DNA from: Paenisporosarcina sp. TG20
GTDB taxonomy: Bacteria > Bacillota > Bacilli > Bacillales_A > Planococcaceae
DNA length: 35,600 nucleotides
Assembly (NCBI RefSeq): GCF_000286315.1
Contig: NZ_ALJG01000348.1
Location: 1-35,600, forward strand
Direction: 5' to 3'
Positions 23,162 to 31,235 of the stretch are shown piece after piece; the first letter of the stretch is position 1; every line of letters begins with the position of its first letter. The notes below the pieces were generated by a model. The model was not told the origin of the DNA, made no database searches, and saw only the letters and a program-made list of their open reading frames with translations. A program made the translations under genes and the position numbers.

Positions 23162-23198
23162 AAAGGGATGAGCGAAGTTTCACTTCGCTCATCCCTTT
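23162..23198. terminator. orphan 17-bp-stem hairpin
   Basis: AAAGGGATGAGCGAAGT (23162-23178) and ACTTCGCTCATCCCTTT (23182-23198) form a perfect 17-bp stem with a 3-nt TTC loop. It has terminator shape on both strands, but no gene ends nearby. Confidence 0.6.
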
Positions 23199-23313
23199 CT
23201 TACAGACAATCTTGCGGCAGGTTTGCGTCCGACGCGACCCTTCAACCAATGCCTATATGCTATTTTTGATTTGGGTTAATCAGAGAATAGACACCGCCTT
23301 TAAACAGTGGTGT

Positions 23314-23340
23314 GGCCGAAGATACTATTTCGGCCTTTTC
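23314..23340 (+). terminator. orphan intrinsic-terminator-like hairpin
   Basis: GGCCGAA (23314-23320) and TTCGGCC (23329-23335) are followed by TTTTCTTCACTTTTT, a standard plus-strand terminator. No plus-strand gene lies upstream until 22146, which already has its own terminator. Confidence 0.6.
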
Positions 23341-23505
23341 TTCACTTTTTAGGGTTGAGTAGTTTCTTTCTGCTGCCTGGCATAAGAATGGGTTATAGCC
23401 ATACTGTAAAAACGCCTATGTAATATAAACCAATGTTTTAGTTTCGATTTACAGCATGGAAACCAAAGAACATTAATCAGAGTTATCACGGATAGATAAT
23501 CCATA

Positions 23506-23526
23506 TTAAAATGTTAGTCTCCATAT
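23506..23526 (+). repeat. 21-bp direct repeat, copy 1
   Basis: TTAAAATGTTAGTCTCCATA plus one base is identical to 35552-35572. About 25 bp of weaker similarity precedes it in both places (GAGTTATCAC versus GAGAGTCACATC, then GATAATCCA versus AAATACCA). The two copies lie near the edges of the two repeat-rich zones. Confidence 0.6.
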
Positions 23527-23644
23527 TATTTTACACCGTTCATAGCACATCTTTTTTACATACATTCTAATATTTCTAAAAAGTAGGCCACAAGTTTATA
23601 CCATCGTTAACTCTCTGAATGGACTCCTTTTCATCATAATAAAA

Positions 23645-23765
23645 CTTTTCATCCATTCAGATTAGTTTTTCATCCACTCAGATCGGCTTTCCGTCCACTC
23701 ATGTCATCTTTTCGTCCACTCAGCATAACTTTCCGTCCATTCAAGACTACTTTTCATCCACTTAG
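23645..23765. repeat. tandem array of six 21-bp units
   Basis: Six units with exact 21-bp period (core TCCA at 23652, 23673, 23694, 23715, 23736 and 23757). The conserved half is CTTTYCRTCCAYTCAG; the remaining five bases vary from unit to unit. The array is preceded by an inverted copy of the core, so TCTGAATGGA (23614-23623) and TCCATTCAGA (23652-23661) can pair into a hairpin cap. Read on the minus strand in the GAG-TGG-ACG frame it hits stops, so it is not coding in that frame. Confidence 0.9.
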
Positions 23766-23910
23766 CAGTAAATAACCATTTTATTCCAACAAAAATGTGC
23801 ATTCTTGCTGAAACAGATGTCCCTATTATAGTTATCAGTTTAGAGAATCTTCTATTTCAGATAATTAAGTTAGAAACCCCTATAAATAGATGATCAAAGG
23901 TCAGCCAATA

Positions 23911-24064
23911 AGAACAACCGGGTAAGTGCGCCAGGTCCTTTAAGAAGGGTAACCATAGATACCCGTTTATTGCCGCTACGATGTGCGCTTTTCGCGGGCA
24001 TGGTTTCATCAGTCTCCTCGCTCCGTGGAAAGTGTCCGCCTGGAGCGCAAATCAGCGGTATCAT
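23911..24064 (+). repeat. dispersed repeat joined to a GC-rich hairpin repeat
   Basis: It starts ACAACCGGGTAAGTGCGCCA, then GGTCCTTTAAGAA, like the copy at 22711. It continues into a GC-rich part whose ends form an imperfect inverted repeat (CCGCTACGATGTGCGCT near 23973 and AGCGCAAATCAGCGG near 24044). The interior (CTTTTCGCGGGCATGG, CTCCTCGCTCCG) resembles GC-rich intergenic repeats I recall as abundant in Bacillaceae genomes. Confidence 0.7.
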
Positions 24065-24138
24065 ACTAGAGTCTACTCCTTAATATACCGGGAATACTGG
24101 ATTCATTTCTCACTAAATTTATATACTTGCTTTTTTTG

Positions 24139-24166
24139 TAAAAAAGACGTTGAGAAAAATCTCAAC
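24139..24166 (-). terminator. intrinsic terminator of the pyrimidine operon
   Basis: GTTGAGA (24149-24155) and TCTCAAC (24160-24166) form a perfect 7-bp stem with a 4-nt loop. On the minus strand it is followed by CGTCTTTTTT. It lies 18 bp after the stop of the last operon gene. Confidence 0.85.
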
Positions 24167-24184
24167 ATCCTTCTATCCCCTTAT

Positions 24185-24418
24185 TTAATCCTGCTTTGAA
24201 AATCGTTCCTTTTGTTGTTCAAAAACAATTGAAGAAAGATATTTTCTTCCATCAGCTGTATTTAGAACTATGCTATGTTTATCTTCTTGATTTTCCTGTA
24301 GTTCATATTCAACATATGCGCCATCTAGAGATTCTGTAACTTTACTAATCTTATATCCTTTGTCCTGATAGAAATCAATTTTCTCTTTCTCCAATGCAAA
24401 TTCTTTAAACGAACTCAT
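24185..24418 (-). CDS. small hypothetical protein, last gene of the pyrimidine operon
   Basis: A 77-residue soluble protein that I do not recognise. It is charged (many Lys, Glu and Asp), with a probable helix (FKEFALEKEKIDFYQDK) followed by strands (YKISKVTESLDGAYVEYELQ, then HSIVLNTADGRKYLSSIVF), and no cysteine or membrane segment. GAGGAGG lies 10 bp before the ATG. It starts 19 bp after the permease stop and ends just before the operon terminator, so it is clearly cotranscribed. It might be a regulatory or accessory partner of the permease; this is inference from position only. Confidence 0.75.
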   Translation of the reverse strand: MSSFKEFALEKEKIDFYQDKGYKISKVTESLDGAYVEYELQENQEDKHSIVLNTADGRKYLSSIVFEQQKERFSKQD

Positions 24419-24437
24419 CCTATTTGAACCTCCTCAA

Positions 24438-25916
24438 TCATAACTTTTCGGTCTCGGAAGAACTGTTCTCGTTATTTCCTGAAATATCGTCCTCGTATTC
24501 AGAAATGATCCAATCTCTGCCTACAGTCATTCCTAGGAATAACTCATCACTTGGATTCTGTATCTCACTTTGAGGATATTTCTTAAACCACCAATACTTA
24601 GCCAATACATAATAACAACCTGCTCCTACAACAAAGCCAACGAGGAATGAATAGTTTGATAACCAATAAGCCGCTAATCCACCTAAAATCCACGAAAGCA
24701 TACCTGCATAGTTTACACCACCCAGATAATGATATTGACCCTTACTTTCAAAAAGTTCTGGTACATTGACTCTACGTTTTCTTAGAAGATAATAATCAGC
24801 ATATAAGATTCCTACAATTGCCGATAAGATACCACCAATTGTTAAAAGAAAAGGAATTAATACATTAAACAAATTCCATGGCTGAACGATAGTCCCAATA
24901 ATACCTGCCATCAAGACACCTACATAAAAGGGAACCTTAGGACCGCCTACATTAGAGAAAATTGTTGCTGCTGGAACTAAGTTGGCCGCAACGTTTGTTG
25001 ACCATTGTGCGAAGACAATCATAACTAACAATACAGCAAGCACGATTCCACTTGCAGCTTCTTGTAGGGCTACAATTGGATCATAGTTTTTGACAGCGAT
25101 ATAAGAAACTGCACCAATTACGACCATGAACGTCTCAGTAATGGGCAATGCAATCATATTTCCAATAAGAGGACTTTTATTTCGTTTAAACCAATTTCTC
25201 TCGTGTTGTGGTGCCTTAACATATCGAGAGATAGTGGGAATGTCAGCTGCTAAAGTTGCCCAAAAGCCCATATTACTAAAAATAACTACCATAAATGCTG
25301 TGAAGAAAGCAACACCAGTAACCGGACTCTCAACCCACGACCAGACATTTCTCCCTTGTTCTAATGCGAGATCTGATAGAGATACATATATCCACATTGA
25401 AATTAAAATAACAATTGGAGCAGCTAAATCAGCAAAACGTTCTACCGCTTTAATACCTAGTGATGTATTAATAAGTTGTACACTCGCGAATATTACGTAG
25501 CATAGAAACCAGTTATCAAATCCAATTAAAGTGAAAAGAATACCATTTAATGCTGCAGATCCGAAATACGTATTTATACCGAACCAAAATGAAGCAGTAA
25601 CCCCTCTTACAATAGAAGGAATGTGTGTACCTATCGTCCCAAATGGAGCTCGCATATAGACTGGAAAGGATAATCCATGTTCAATCCCTATATCTCCAGT
25701 CAATGTAATAAAAAATCCAATCGCTAGTGTACCAATCAATGTTGCAAGTACAACCCACCATAAAGACATATGCTGCACTCCTGATCCACCAATCGCAAAT
25801 GCAGCTAAAACCACTGCCATACTAATCCACATATTAGAAAATCCAAACGTACCGATTTTTCTGTCCTTGTTAGCAATTGGAAGTAAATCGGGGGACTTCA
25901 AATACGTTCTCTTCAT
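24438..25916 (-). CDS. NCS1-family permease (pyrimidine/hydantoin/allantoin type)
   Basis: A 492-residue membrane protein with about 12 helices and the NCS1 start (PIANKDRKIGTFGFSNMW, about residues 13-30). TM1 has GGSG near 43-46, the loop SFPVYMRAPFGTIGTH follows TM2, and FWFGINTYFGS is in TM3, all typical of NCS1 transporters such as Mhp1 and PucI. The family imports uracil, cytosine, allantoin or hydantoins with sodium or protons. Position in an operon with PreA, PreT and dihydropyrimidinase makes uracil/thymine or a dihydropyrimidine the likely cargo. The hydrophilic C-terminal tail (about 450-492) is acidic and Ser-rich at its end. GGGAG precedes the ATG by 8 bp; the dihydropyrimidinase gene ends 93 bp upstream. 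Confidence 0.93.
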   Translation of the reverse strand: MKRTYLKSPDLLPIANKDRKIGTFGFSNMWISMAVVLAAFAIGGSGVQHMSLWWVVLATLIGTLAIGFFITLTGDIGIEHGLSFPVYMRAPFGTIGTHIPSIVRGVTASFWFGINTYFGSAALNGILFTLIGFDNWFLCYVIFASVQLINTSLGIKAVERFADLAAPIVILISMWIYVSLSDLALEQGRNVWSWVESPVTGVAFFTAFMVVIFSNMGFWATLAADIPTISRYVKAPQHERNWFKRNKSPLIGNMIALPITETFMVVIGAVSYIAVKNYDPIVALQEAASGIVLAVLLVMIVFAQWSTNVAANLVPAATIFSNVGGPKVPFYVGVLMAGIIGTIVQPWNLFNVLIPFLLTIGGILSAIVGILYADYYLLRKRRVNVPELFESKGQYHYLGGVNYAGMLSWILGGLAAYWLSNYSFLVGFVVGAGCYYVLAKYWWFKKYPQSEIQNPSDELFLGMTVGRDWIISEYEDDISGNNENSSSETEKL

Positions 25917-26009
25917 TGCTTATTCTCCCTTCATATTTTATTAAATACCTGTCTTGAAAAGTTATATTTCTTATATTTTAATGTGGCTTTTACATGGGTT
26001 CTGTTGTGA

Positions 26010-27425
26010 TTATTGTAATGCTTCGATTTTTATACGTTCAGATAGTTGTATATGCTTGCCTCGTTTTAAATATTGACCTCTGCCTTTTTCTCCAACAAAT
26101 TGCTTGTCTTTAATGACAAACTCTCCCCGACAAAGAACAGAAACTGGTTCACCCGTTACTTTCATGCCTTCAAATGCATTATAATCTACTGCCATATGAT
26201 GGCTAGTAACTGATATTGTTCGTTCTTTTTCCGGATCGAAAATAACGATGTCTGCATCACTTCCAACAGCAATCGTACCTTTTTGTGGAAATAATCCGAA
26301 TAACTTCGCTGAGCGAGTGGAGACGATATCCACAAACTCGTTAAGATTAATTCTTCCTTTTTTGACCCCTTCTGAAAATAGGACACTAAATCTGTCTTCT
26401 ATAAAAGGTCCACCATTTGGAATTTTGGTAAAATCACCTTTTCCTAAGTCCTTTTGTCCATTAAAATCGAAAGAACATTGGTCAGAGCCAAGTGTTTGAA
26501 GTTGTCCGCTCTTCAATGCGTTCCATAAGGCTTGTTGATGTTTCTTTTCACGAAGTGGTGGAGACCAAACATATTTCGCTCCTTCAAAATCAGGTTTTTC
26601 AAGTTCTGATTGATCCAGTACCAGATATTGAGGACATGTTTCTCCATACACATTAAATCCTTTGTTTCTAGCTTCCGCAATTTTCTCAACCGCTTCGGCA
26701 CAAGTGACATGAACGACATACAATTGAGAATCAGCTAATCCTGCTAATAAACAAGCTCTTCCCGTTGCTTCTCCTTCAACTTCAGACGGTCTAGTTAATG
26801 CATGATAGATTGGTTCAGTATTTCCAGCCGCTAACGCTTCTTTTGTTAAAAAGTCTATGACATCACCATTTTCAGCATGAACCATTACGAGCGCTCCATG
26901 CTTCTTGGCCATTACTAGCGTCCGAAACAAAGTTTCATCATCTGCTTGGAGGACATTTTTATAGGCCATAAACACTTTAAAAGATGTAATACCTTCTTCC
27001 TCGATGACTTGAGGAATTTCTGCTAAAACACTGTCAGTGATTTCTCCAATCATTAAGTGAAATCCATAATCAATAACAGCCTTATCTTTGGACTTTGTAT
27101 GCCACGTTTGAATTGCGTTCTTTAGCGGCTCCCCTTTATTCGTTAAACAAAAATCAATAATTGTTGTTGTACCACCAAAAGCAGCTGCAATGGTACCTGA
27201 CTCGAAATCATCTTTGCTTACAGTTCCCCCAAAAGGCATCTCTAAATGAGTATGCGGGTCAACCCCACCCGGAAATAGATAACAACCTTTTGCATCAATT
27301 ACTTCCATTCCTGCACAAGGCAAATCTATCCCAATGGCTGTGACCTTTCCATTATCAATAAGAACATCTCCATTAAAAGTATCGGTAGCTGTAATAATCG
27401 TTCCATTTTTAATTATTTTTTTCAT
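26010..27425 (-). CDS. hydA: dihydropyrimidinase / D-hydantoinase
   Basis: A 471-residue cyclic amidohydrolase. All binuclear metal ligands are present and fall at the canonical D-hydantoinase numbers when the ATG at 27425 is used: His58 and His60 (VDPHTHLEMPFGG), carboxylated Lys150 (TSFKVFMAYKN), His183 (VMVHAENG), His239 (VVHVTC) and Asp315 (LGSDQCSF). The agreement supports this start over a TTG one codon upstream; AAAGGAG is 7 bp away. It opens dihydrouracil or dihydrothymine to the N-carbamoyl-beta-amino acid, the second step of reductive pyrimidine degradation. It lies between preA (36-bp gap) and the permease gene in the operon. It would also act on 5-substituted hydantoins. Confidence 0.96.
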   Translation of the reverse strand: MKKIIKNGTIITATDTFNGDVLIDNGKVTAIGIDLPCAGMEVIDAKGCYLFPGGVDPHTHLEMPFGGTVSKDDFESGTIAAAFGGTTTIIDFCLTNKGEPLKNAIQTWHTKSKDKAVIDYGFHLMIGEITDSVLAEIPQVIEEEGITSFKVFMAYKNVLQADDETLFRTLVMAKKHGALVMVHAENGDVIDFLTKEALAAGNTEPIYHALTRPSEVEGEATGRACLLAGLADSQLYVVHVTCAEAVEKIAEARNKGFNVYGETCPQYLVLDQSELEKPDFEGAKYVWSPPLREKKHQQALWNALKSGQLQTLGSDQCSFDFNGQKDLGKGDFTKIPNGGPFIEDRFSVLFSEGVKKGRINLNEFVDIVSTRSAKLFGLFPQKGTIAVGSDADIVIFDPEKERTISVTSHHMAVDYNAFEGMKVTGEPVSVLCRGEFVIKDKQFVGEKGRGQYLKRGKHIQLSERIKIEALQ

Positions 27426-27461
27426 CAAAAAACTCCTTTTAATTTAGAAAAAAATTTTTTA

Positions 27462-28727
27462 TCATCCTCTTAAACTAGCTAATGCATGTTGACGTTGATT
27501 CCACGTCATAGCCATTTTCTCGCGTGGAAGCTCAATCATATTGATAGCTCCTTCTTCAGGACAAACAATGGCACAGAGATTGCACCCAACGCAATCAACT
27601 TCTCGAACTTCAAGGTATTTGTTCCCTGTTGAATCTGTTAGCATATCGATACATTGATGCGCTGTATCTTCGCAAGCAATATGGCATTTGTTACAGTTAA
27701 TGCAAACGTCTGTATTAATCCTTGCTACTGTACGATAATTCAAGTCTAGATTTCCCCAATTGGAATACTTCTCTACTGATTTCCCAATTAGATCGGTAAC
27801 CGATAGGATTCCTTTGCCGTCTAGATAGTTATTGAGTCCATCAATCATGTCTTCGACAATACTAAATCCGTGATGCATAGCAGCCGTACAAATTTGAACA
27901 TTAGTAGCACCCATCAACAGGTATTCAGCTGCATCCTGCCAGTTTGAAATACCACCGATTCCTGATATTGGAATATTAATATTTGCGTTTCTTGCACATT
28001 CAGCGACCATATTTAGCGCTATCGGTTTAACAGCTGGCCCACAATAGCCTCCATGAGCCCCTTTTCCTGCAACATGCGGGATTGTATTCCATGTATTCAA
28101 ATCAACGCCAGCGAGACTATTAATAGTATTAATCATGCTAATCGCATCTGCTCCACCTCTTGTTGCGGCTAATGCAGTCATCGTTATATCCGTAATATTT
28201 GGAGTTAGTTTTACAATAACAGGAGTCTGAGCTACTTCTTTTACCCACATTGTTTGTGACTCAACAAGATCGGGTTGCTGACCTGACGCCGCACCCATAC
28301 CACGTTCTGCCATTCCGTGCGGACAACCGAAATTCAACTCTAGACCATCAACCCCAATAGCTTCCACCCGCTTCACAATCTCATGCCATTTTTCTCTGGT
28401 AGGTTCAACCATTAAAGAGGCAATAATCGCATGCTTCGGAAACCGTTTTTTCGTTTCATAAATTTCTTTTAAATTTACTTCAAGAGGTCTATCAGTAATC
28501 AATTCAATATTGTTAAAACCAGCTACTTTTTTCCCATTAAAACTAATTGCAGCAAACCTTGAAGAAGTATTAATGATTGGTTCACCTAGGGTTTTCCAAA
28601 CCGCTCCACCCCATCCTGCTTCAAACGCTCGTTGAACTTGATACCCTGAATTCGTTGGTGGTGCTGAAGCCAACCAAAATGGATTCGGTGACTCAATTCC
28701 AGCAAGATTGCTCCTTAAATCAGCCAT
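27462..28727 (-). CDS. preA: NAD-dependent dihydropyrimidine dehydrogenase, subunit PreA
   Basis: A 421-residue protein with an FMN-binding TIM barrel like dihydroorotate dehydrogenase (residues about 1-320) and a C-terminal two-cluster ferredoxin domain. The clusters are C342-x2-C345-x2-C348-x3-C352 with Cys359, and C379-x2-C382-x2-C385-x3-C389. With PreT it reversibly reduces uracil and thymine to the 5,6-dihydro forms. The active-site loop reads CPHGMAERGMGAASGQ; Ser148 sits where mammalian dihydropyrimidine dehydrogenase has its catalytic cysteine (LACGQ). AGGAGG precedes the ATG. It lies 43 bp after preT. Confidence 0.95.
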   Translation of the reverse strand: MADLRSNLAGIESPNPFWLASAPPTNSGYQVQRAFEAGWGGAVWKTLGEPIINTSSRFAAISFNGKKVAGFNNIELITDRPLEVNLKEIYETKKRFPKHAIIASLMVEPTREKWHEIVKRVEAIGVDGLELNFGCPHGMAERGMGAASGQQPDLVESQTMWVKEVAQTPVIVKLTPNITDITMTALAATRGGADAISMINTINSLAGVDLNTWNTIPHVAGKGAHGGYCGPAVKPIALNMVAECARNANINIPISGIGGISNWQDAAEYLLMGATNVQICTAAMHHGFSIVEDMIDGLNNYLDGKGILSVTDLIGKSVEKYSNWGNLDLNYRTVARINTDVCINCNKCHIACEDTAHQCIDMLTDSTGNKYLEVREVDCVGCNLCAIVCPEEGAINMIELPREKMAMTWNQRQHALASLRG

Positions 28728-28770
28728 CAGAACTCCTCCTAAGTTTTTAGTTAATGACTAAGTTGTTGAT

Positions 28771-30144
28771 TCAAGCAGTTTCGATAATGGATTTTTTTAA
28801 TTGCTGGTGAATAGCGTAAGCAGCTTTTTTTCCGTGTTGTGCAGCTGAAACTACCATTGCTTCTCCTTGCCCTTCACCAAATATAAAATCACCTACGGCA
28901 TATACTTTTGGATTGGACGTTTGATACGTTTCGAGATTGATTTTTACGACTCCCTTGTGATTCTCCAATCTAAATGCATCCATTAAATTGAGGTATCTAG
29001 TTTGACCAATCGCCTTAATAACCGCATCTACTTCTATGATAAATTCTGAACCTTCAACAGGAACAGGTCGACGGCGACCACCTTTATCTGGTTCACCCAA
29101 TTCCATCTTGATACATTCCAACTGTCTAACTTGCCCTTCGCTGTCGCCTATCAAACGTGTCGGAGCTGTTAGCCATCTAAATTCAACATTATCTTGCTTA
29201 GCGAATTCATACTCAAACTCATAGGCTGTCATTTCATTCTGGGAACGACGATAGAGAATTTTGACATTCTCTGCTCCTAAGCGTACAGAGCATGTAGCAG
29301 CATCAATCGCTGTGTTTCCTGCTCCAATTACAACGACACGTTTACCAATTAAGTCACCTGTAATCTCTTTTGTTTTTGAATCCTCCACAAACTGAATCGC
29401 ATCATGAACCCCTTTTAGTTGTTCTCCTTCTATTTGAAGCATTGAACCTTTGGACATACCTACAGCCAATATTACAGAATCATAAGTTTGGAGAATTTCA
29501 CTAACAGAAATATCTTCCCCTACGATACTGTTTGTTTTGATTTGAACACCCAATTTTTCTACTTGGTCAACTTCCCATTGAGCTACTTCTTGTGGTAAAC
29601 GGAAAGAGACAATTCCATACGTATTCAGTCCGCCTGCTTTTGGTTTAGCTTCATAAATAGTAACTTCATAACCTAAGCGTGCAAGTTCACGAGCAGCTGA
29701 CAAGCCAGCTGGACCCCCTCCGATTATGCCAACGCTCAATCCATTCTTGTCGCCTGCTTTAAATAATATTTGTTCATTTTTAATAGCCCAATCAGTGGCG
29801 TAACGCTGTAAATCCCCAATCATAATTGGCTTAGTAGAATGGTTTAAGACACATGCTCCTTCACAAAGTTCTTCAGTTGGACACACTCGCGCACAACTTG
29901 CTCCAACCGGATTAGCGTCCATAATGGTTGTTGCTGATCCTTTTAAATTATCAGAAGCAATTTTCTTTATAAAAGAAGGGATATTGATTCCTGTAGGACA
30001 TGCTTGAATGCACGGTGCATCGTAACAATAAAGGCATCGATTTGCTTCATCCATTGCATCTGCCGGTGAAAGCCCTGCATTCACTTCATCAAAGTTCCGG
30101 TGTAAATTTGCTAATGAAATAAAGGTTCGACTATCATTTCTCAT
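28771..30144 (-). CDS. preT: dihydropyrimidine dehydrogenase, subunit PreT (FAD/NAD, Fe-S)
   Basis: A 457-residue GltD-like flavoprotein. N-terminal cysteines in two groups (Cys37, 40, 45, 49 and Cys84, 88, 94, 98) bind two [4Fe-4S] clusters. An FAD Rossmann motif GIIGGGPAGLSAARELARLG follows near residue 140 and a NAD(P)-binding VVIGAGNTAIDAA near 270. It passes electrons from NAD(P)H to PreA. The ATG at 30144 is preferred to one two codons upstream because AGGAGG lies 7 bp before it and only 1 bp before the upper ATG. Gap to the ureidopropionase gene is about 110 bp and contains a weak hairpin formed by AATAGATGG and TCTATCTATT-type arms. Confidence 0.94.
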   Translation of the reverse strand: MRNDSRTFISLANLHRNFDEVNAGLSPADAMDEANRCLYCYDAPCIQACPTGINIPSFIKKIASDNLKGSATTIMDANPVGASCARVCPTEELCEGACVLNHSTKPIMIGDLQRYATDWAIKNEQILFKAGDKNGLSVGIIGGGPAGLSAARELARLGYEVTIYEAKPKAGGLNTYGIVSFRLPQEVAQWEVDQVEKLGVQIKTNSIVGEDISVSEILQTYDSVILAVGMSKGSMLQIEGEQLKGVHDAIQFVEDSKTKEITGDLIGKRVVVIGAGNTAIDAATCSVRLGAENVKILYRRSQNEMTAYEFEYEFAKQDNVEFRWLTAPTRLIGDSEGQVRQLECIKMELGEPDKGGRRRPVPVEGSEFIIEVDAVIKAIGQTRYLNLMDAFRLENHKGVVKINLETYQTSNPKVYAVGDFIFGEGQGEAMVVSAAQHGKKAAYAIHQQLKKSIIETA

Positions 30145-30257
30145 TTTCATACCTCCTATTGTAAGAAATTAGAACAGACCGACATTTTGGTTTCAAGCGT
30201 ATACAATAAATAGATAGAGCAAACATTCTATCCATCTATTACTAAGCTAGAATGAAT

Positions 30258-31148
30258 TTACTTATTAATGCTCGACATTGCTCCATAAGTTTCTGGTCGA
30301 CGATCTCTAAAAAATTGCCAAGTGTTCCTTACTTCTCTTATAAGTGCCTTGTCCATTTCTCCAATTACAACTTCCTCTTGATCCCTGCTGCCGATTGAAA
30401 CCATGCTCCCCCTTGGGTCAACTAAATATGACTGACCATAAAATTCTCCGAGGTTCCAAGGTGCTTCTATACCTACACGGTTAATTGCACCTACATAATA
30501 ACCATTGGCAACCGCATGAGCTGGCTGTTCTAATTTCCACAAATACTCCGATAGCCCGGCAACAGTAGCCGAAGGATTAAAAACAATTTCAGCTCCATTC
30601 AATCCTAGTAGTCTTGCCCCTTCTGGAAAGTGGCGATCATAACATATATAAACGCCAACTTTTGCAAACTGAGTATCAAAGACGGGATAGCCCAAATTTC
30701 CTGGCTTAAAGTAATATTTCTCCCAGAATCCATTTCCTTCATTTCCCACACTGACTTGCGGAATATGATGTTTGCGATACTTTCCTAGATAAGATCCATC
30801 TGCATCAATTACAGCTGCTGTATTATAGTAAGTAGCAATACCCTCACGTTCATAGACCGGCAAAATAATAACCGTACCAAGTTCTTTAGCTAATGCTTGA
30901 AACAGCACAGTCGTAGGTCCATTTGGAACTTCTTCTGCAGCTTCGTACCATTTAGCATTTTGTTCTGTACAAAAATATGGTCCATAAAAAATTTCTTGAA
31001 GACAAATTATTTGAGCACCTTTAGCCGCAGCATCTCTTACTAACTTAATATGCTTTTCAATCGCCTTTTCCTTGTGGAGTTGAACAGGTTCATTGCCGTC
31101 AACATCATTGGTTGCTTGTATCAAACCGATTTTTACTTTATTAGTCAT
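30258..31148 (-). CDS. beta-ureidopropionase (N-carbamoyl-beta-alanine amidohydrolase)
   Basis: A 296-residue nitrilase-superfamily enzyme with the Glu-Lys-Cys triad: Glu52 (ICLQEIFYGPYF), Lys126 (LGKYRKHHIP) and Cys169 (GVYICYDRHFPEGAR). The residues around the triad match beta-ureidopropionase and N-carbamoylputrescine amidase; operon context decides for the former. It converts N-carbamoyl-beta-alanine or -beta-aminoisobutyrate to the beta-amino acid, CO2 and ammonia, the third step of the pathway. AGGGGG precedes the ATG. Gap of 87 bp to the aminotransferase gene. Confidence 0.92.
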   Translation of the reverse strand: MTNKVKIGLIQATNDVDGNEPVQLHKEKAIEKHIKLVRDAAAKGAQIICLQEIFYGPYFCTEQNAKWYEAAEEVPNGPTTVLFQALAKELGTVIILPVYEREGIATYYNTAAVIDADGSYLGKYRKHHIPQVSVGNEGNGFWEKYYFKPGNLGYPVFDTQFAKVGVYICYDRHFPEGARLLGLNGAEIVFNPSATVAGLSEYLWKLEQPAHAVANGYYVGAINRVGIEAPWNLGEFYGQSYLVDPRGSMVSIGSRDQEEVVIGEMDKALIREVRNTWQFFRDRRPETYGAMSSINK

Positions 31149-31235
31149 TTATACAGTCCCCCTTTTTCTTTTTAAAAATTTTAACGTGAATATTTGTTGT
31201 TATCTCTTGGAGTTAAAGCTTGAGATATATAACTT

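Larger units (their letters stand above)
22563..24138. other. gene-free stretch rich in repeats and orphan hairpins
   Basis: About 1.6 kb with no convincing coding region on either strand; open frames are short, lack ribosome-binding sites and run through repeats. It contains copies of the dispersed CCGGGC repeat (22711, 23019, 23911), two strong terminator-like hairpins with no gene upstream (23162, 23314) and a 21-bp tandem array (23645-23765). Also present is one copy of a 21-bp direct repeat (23506-23526) whose twin is at 35552-35572. It looks like decayed or repeat-colonised spacer. Confidence 0.7.

Noticed and set aside
23645-23765. CRISPR array
   Set aside because: Units are directly adjacent 21-mers with no 30-40 bp spacers, the variable part is only about five bases, and there are no cas genes.
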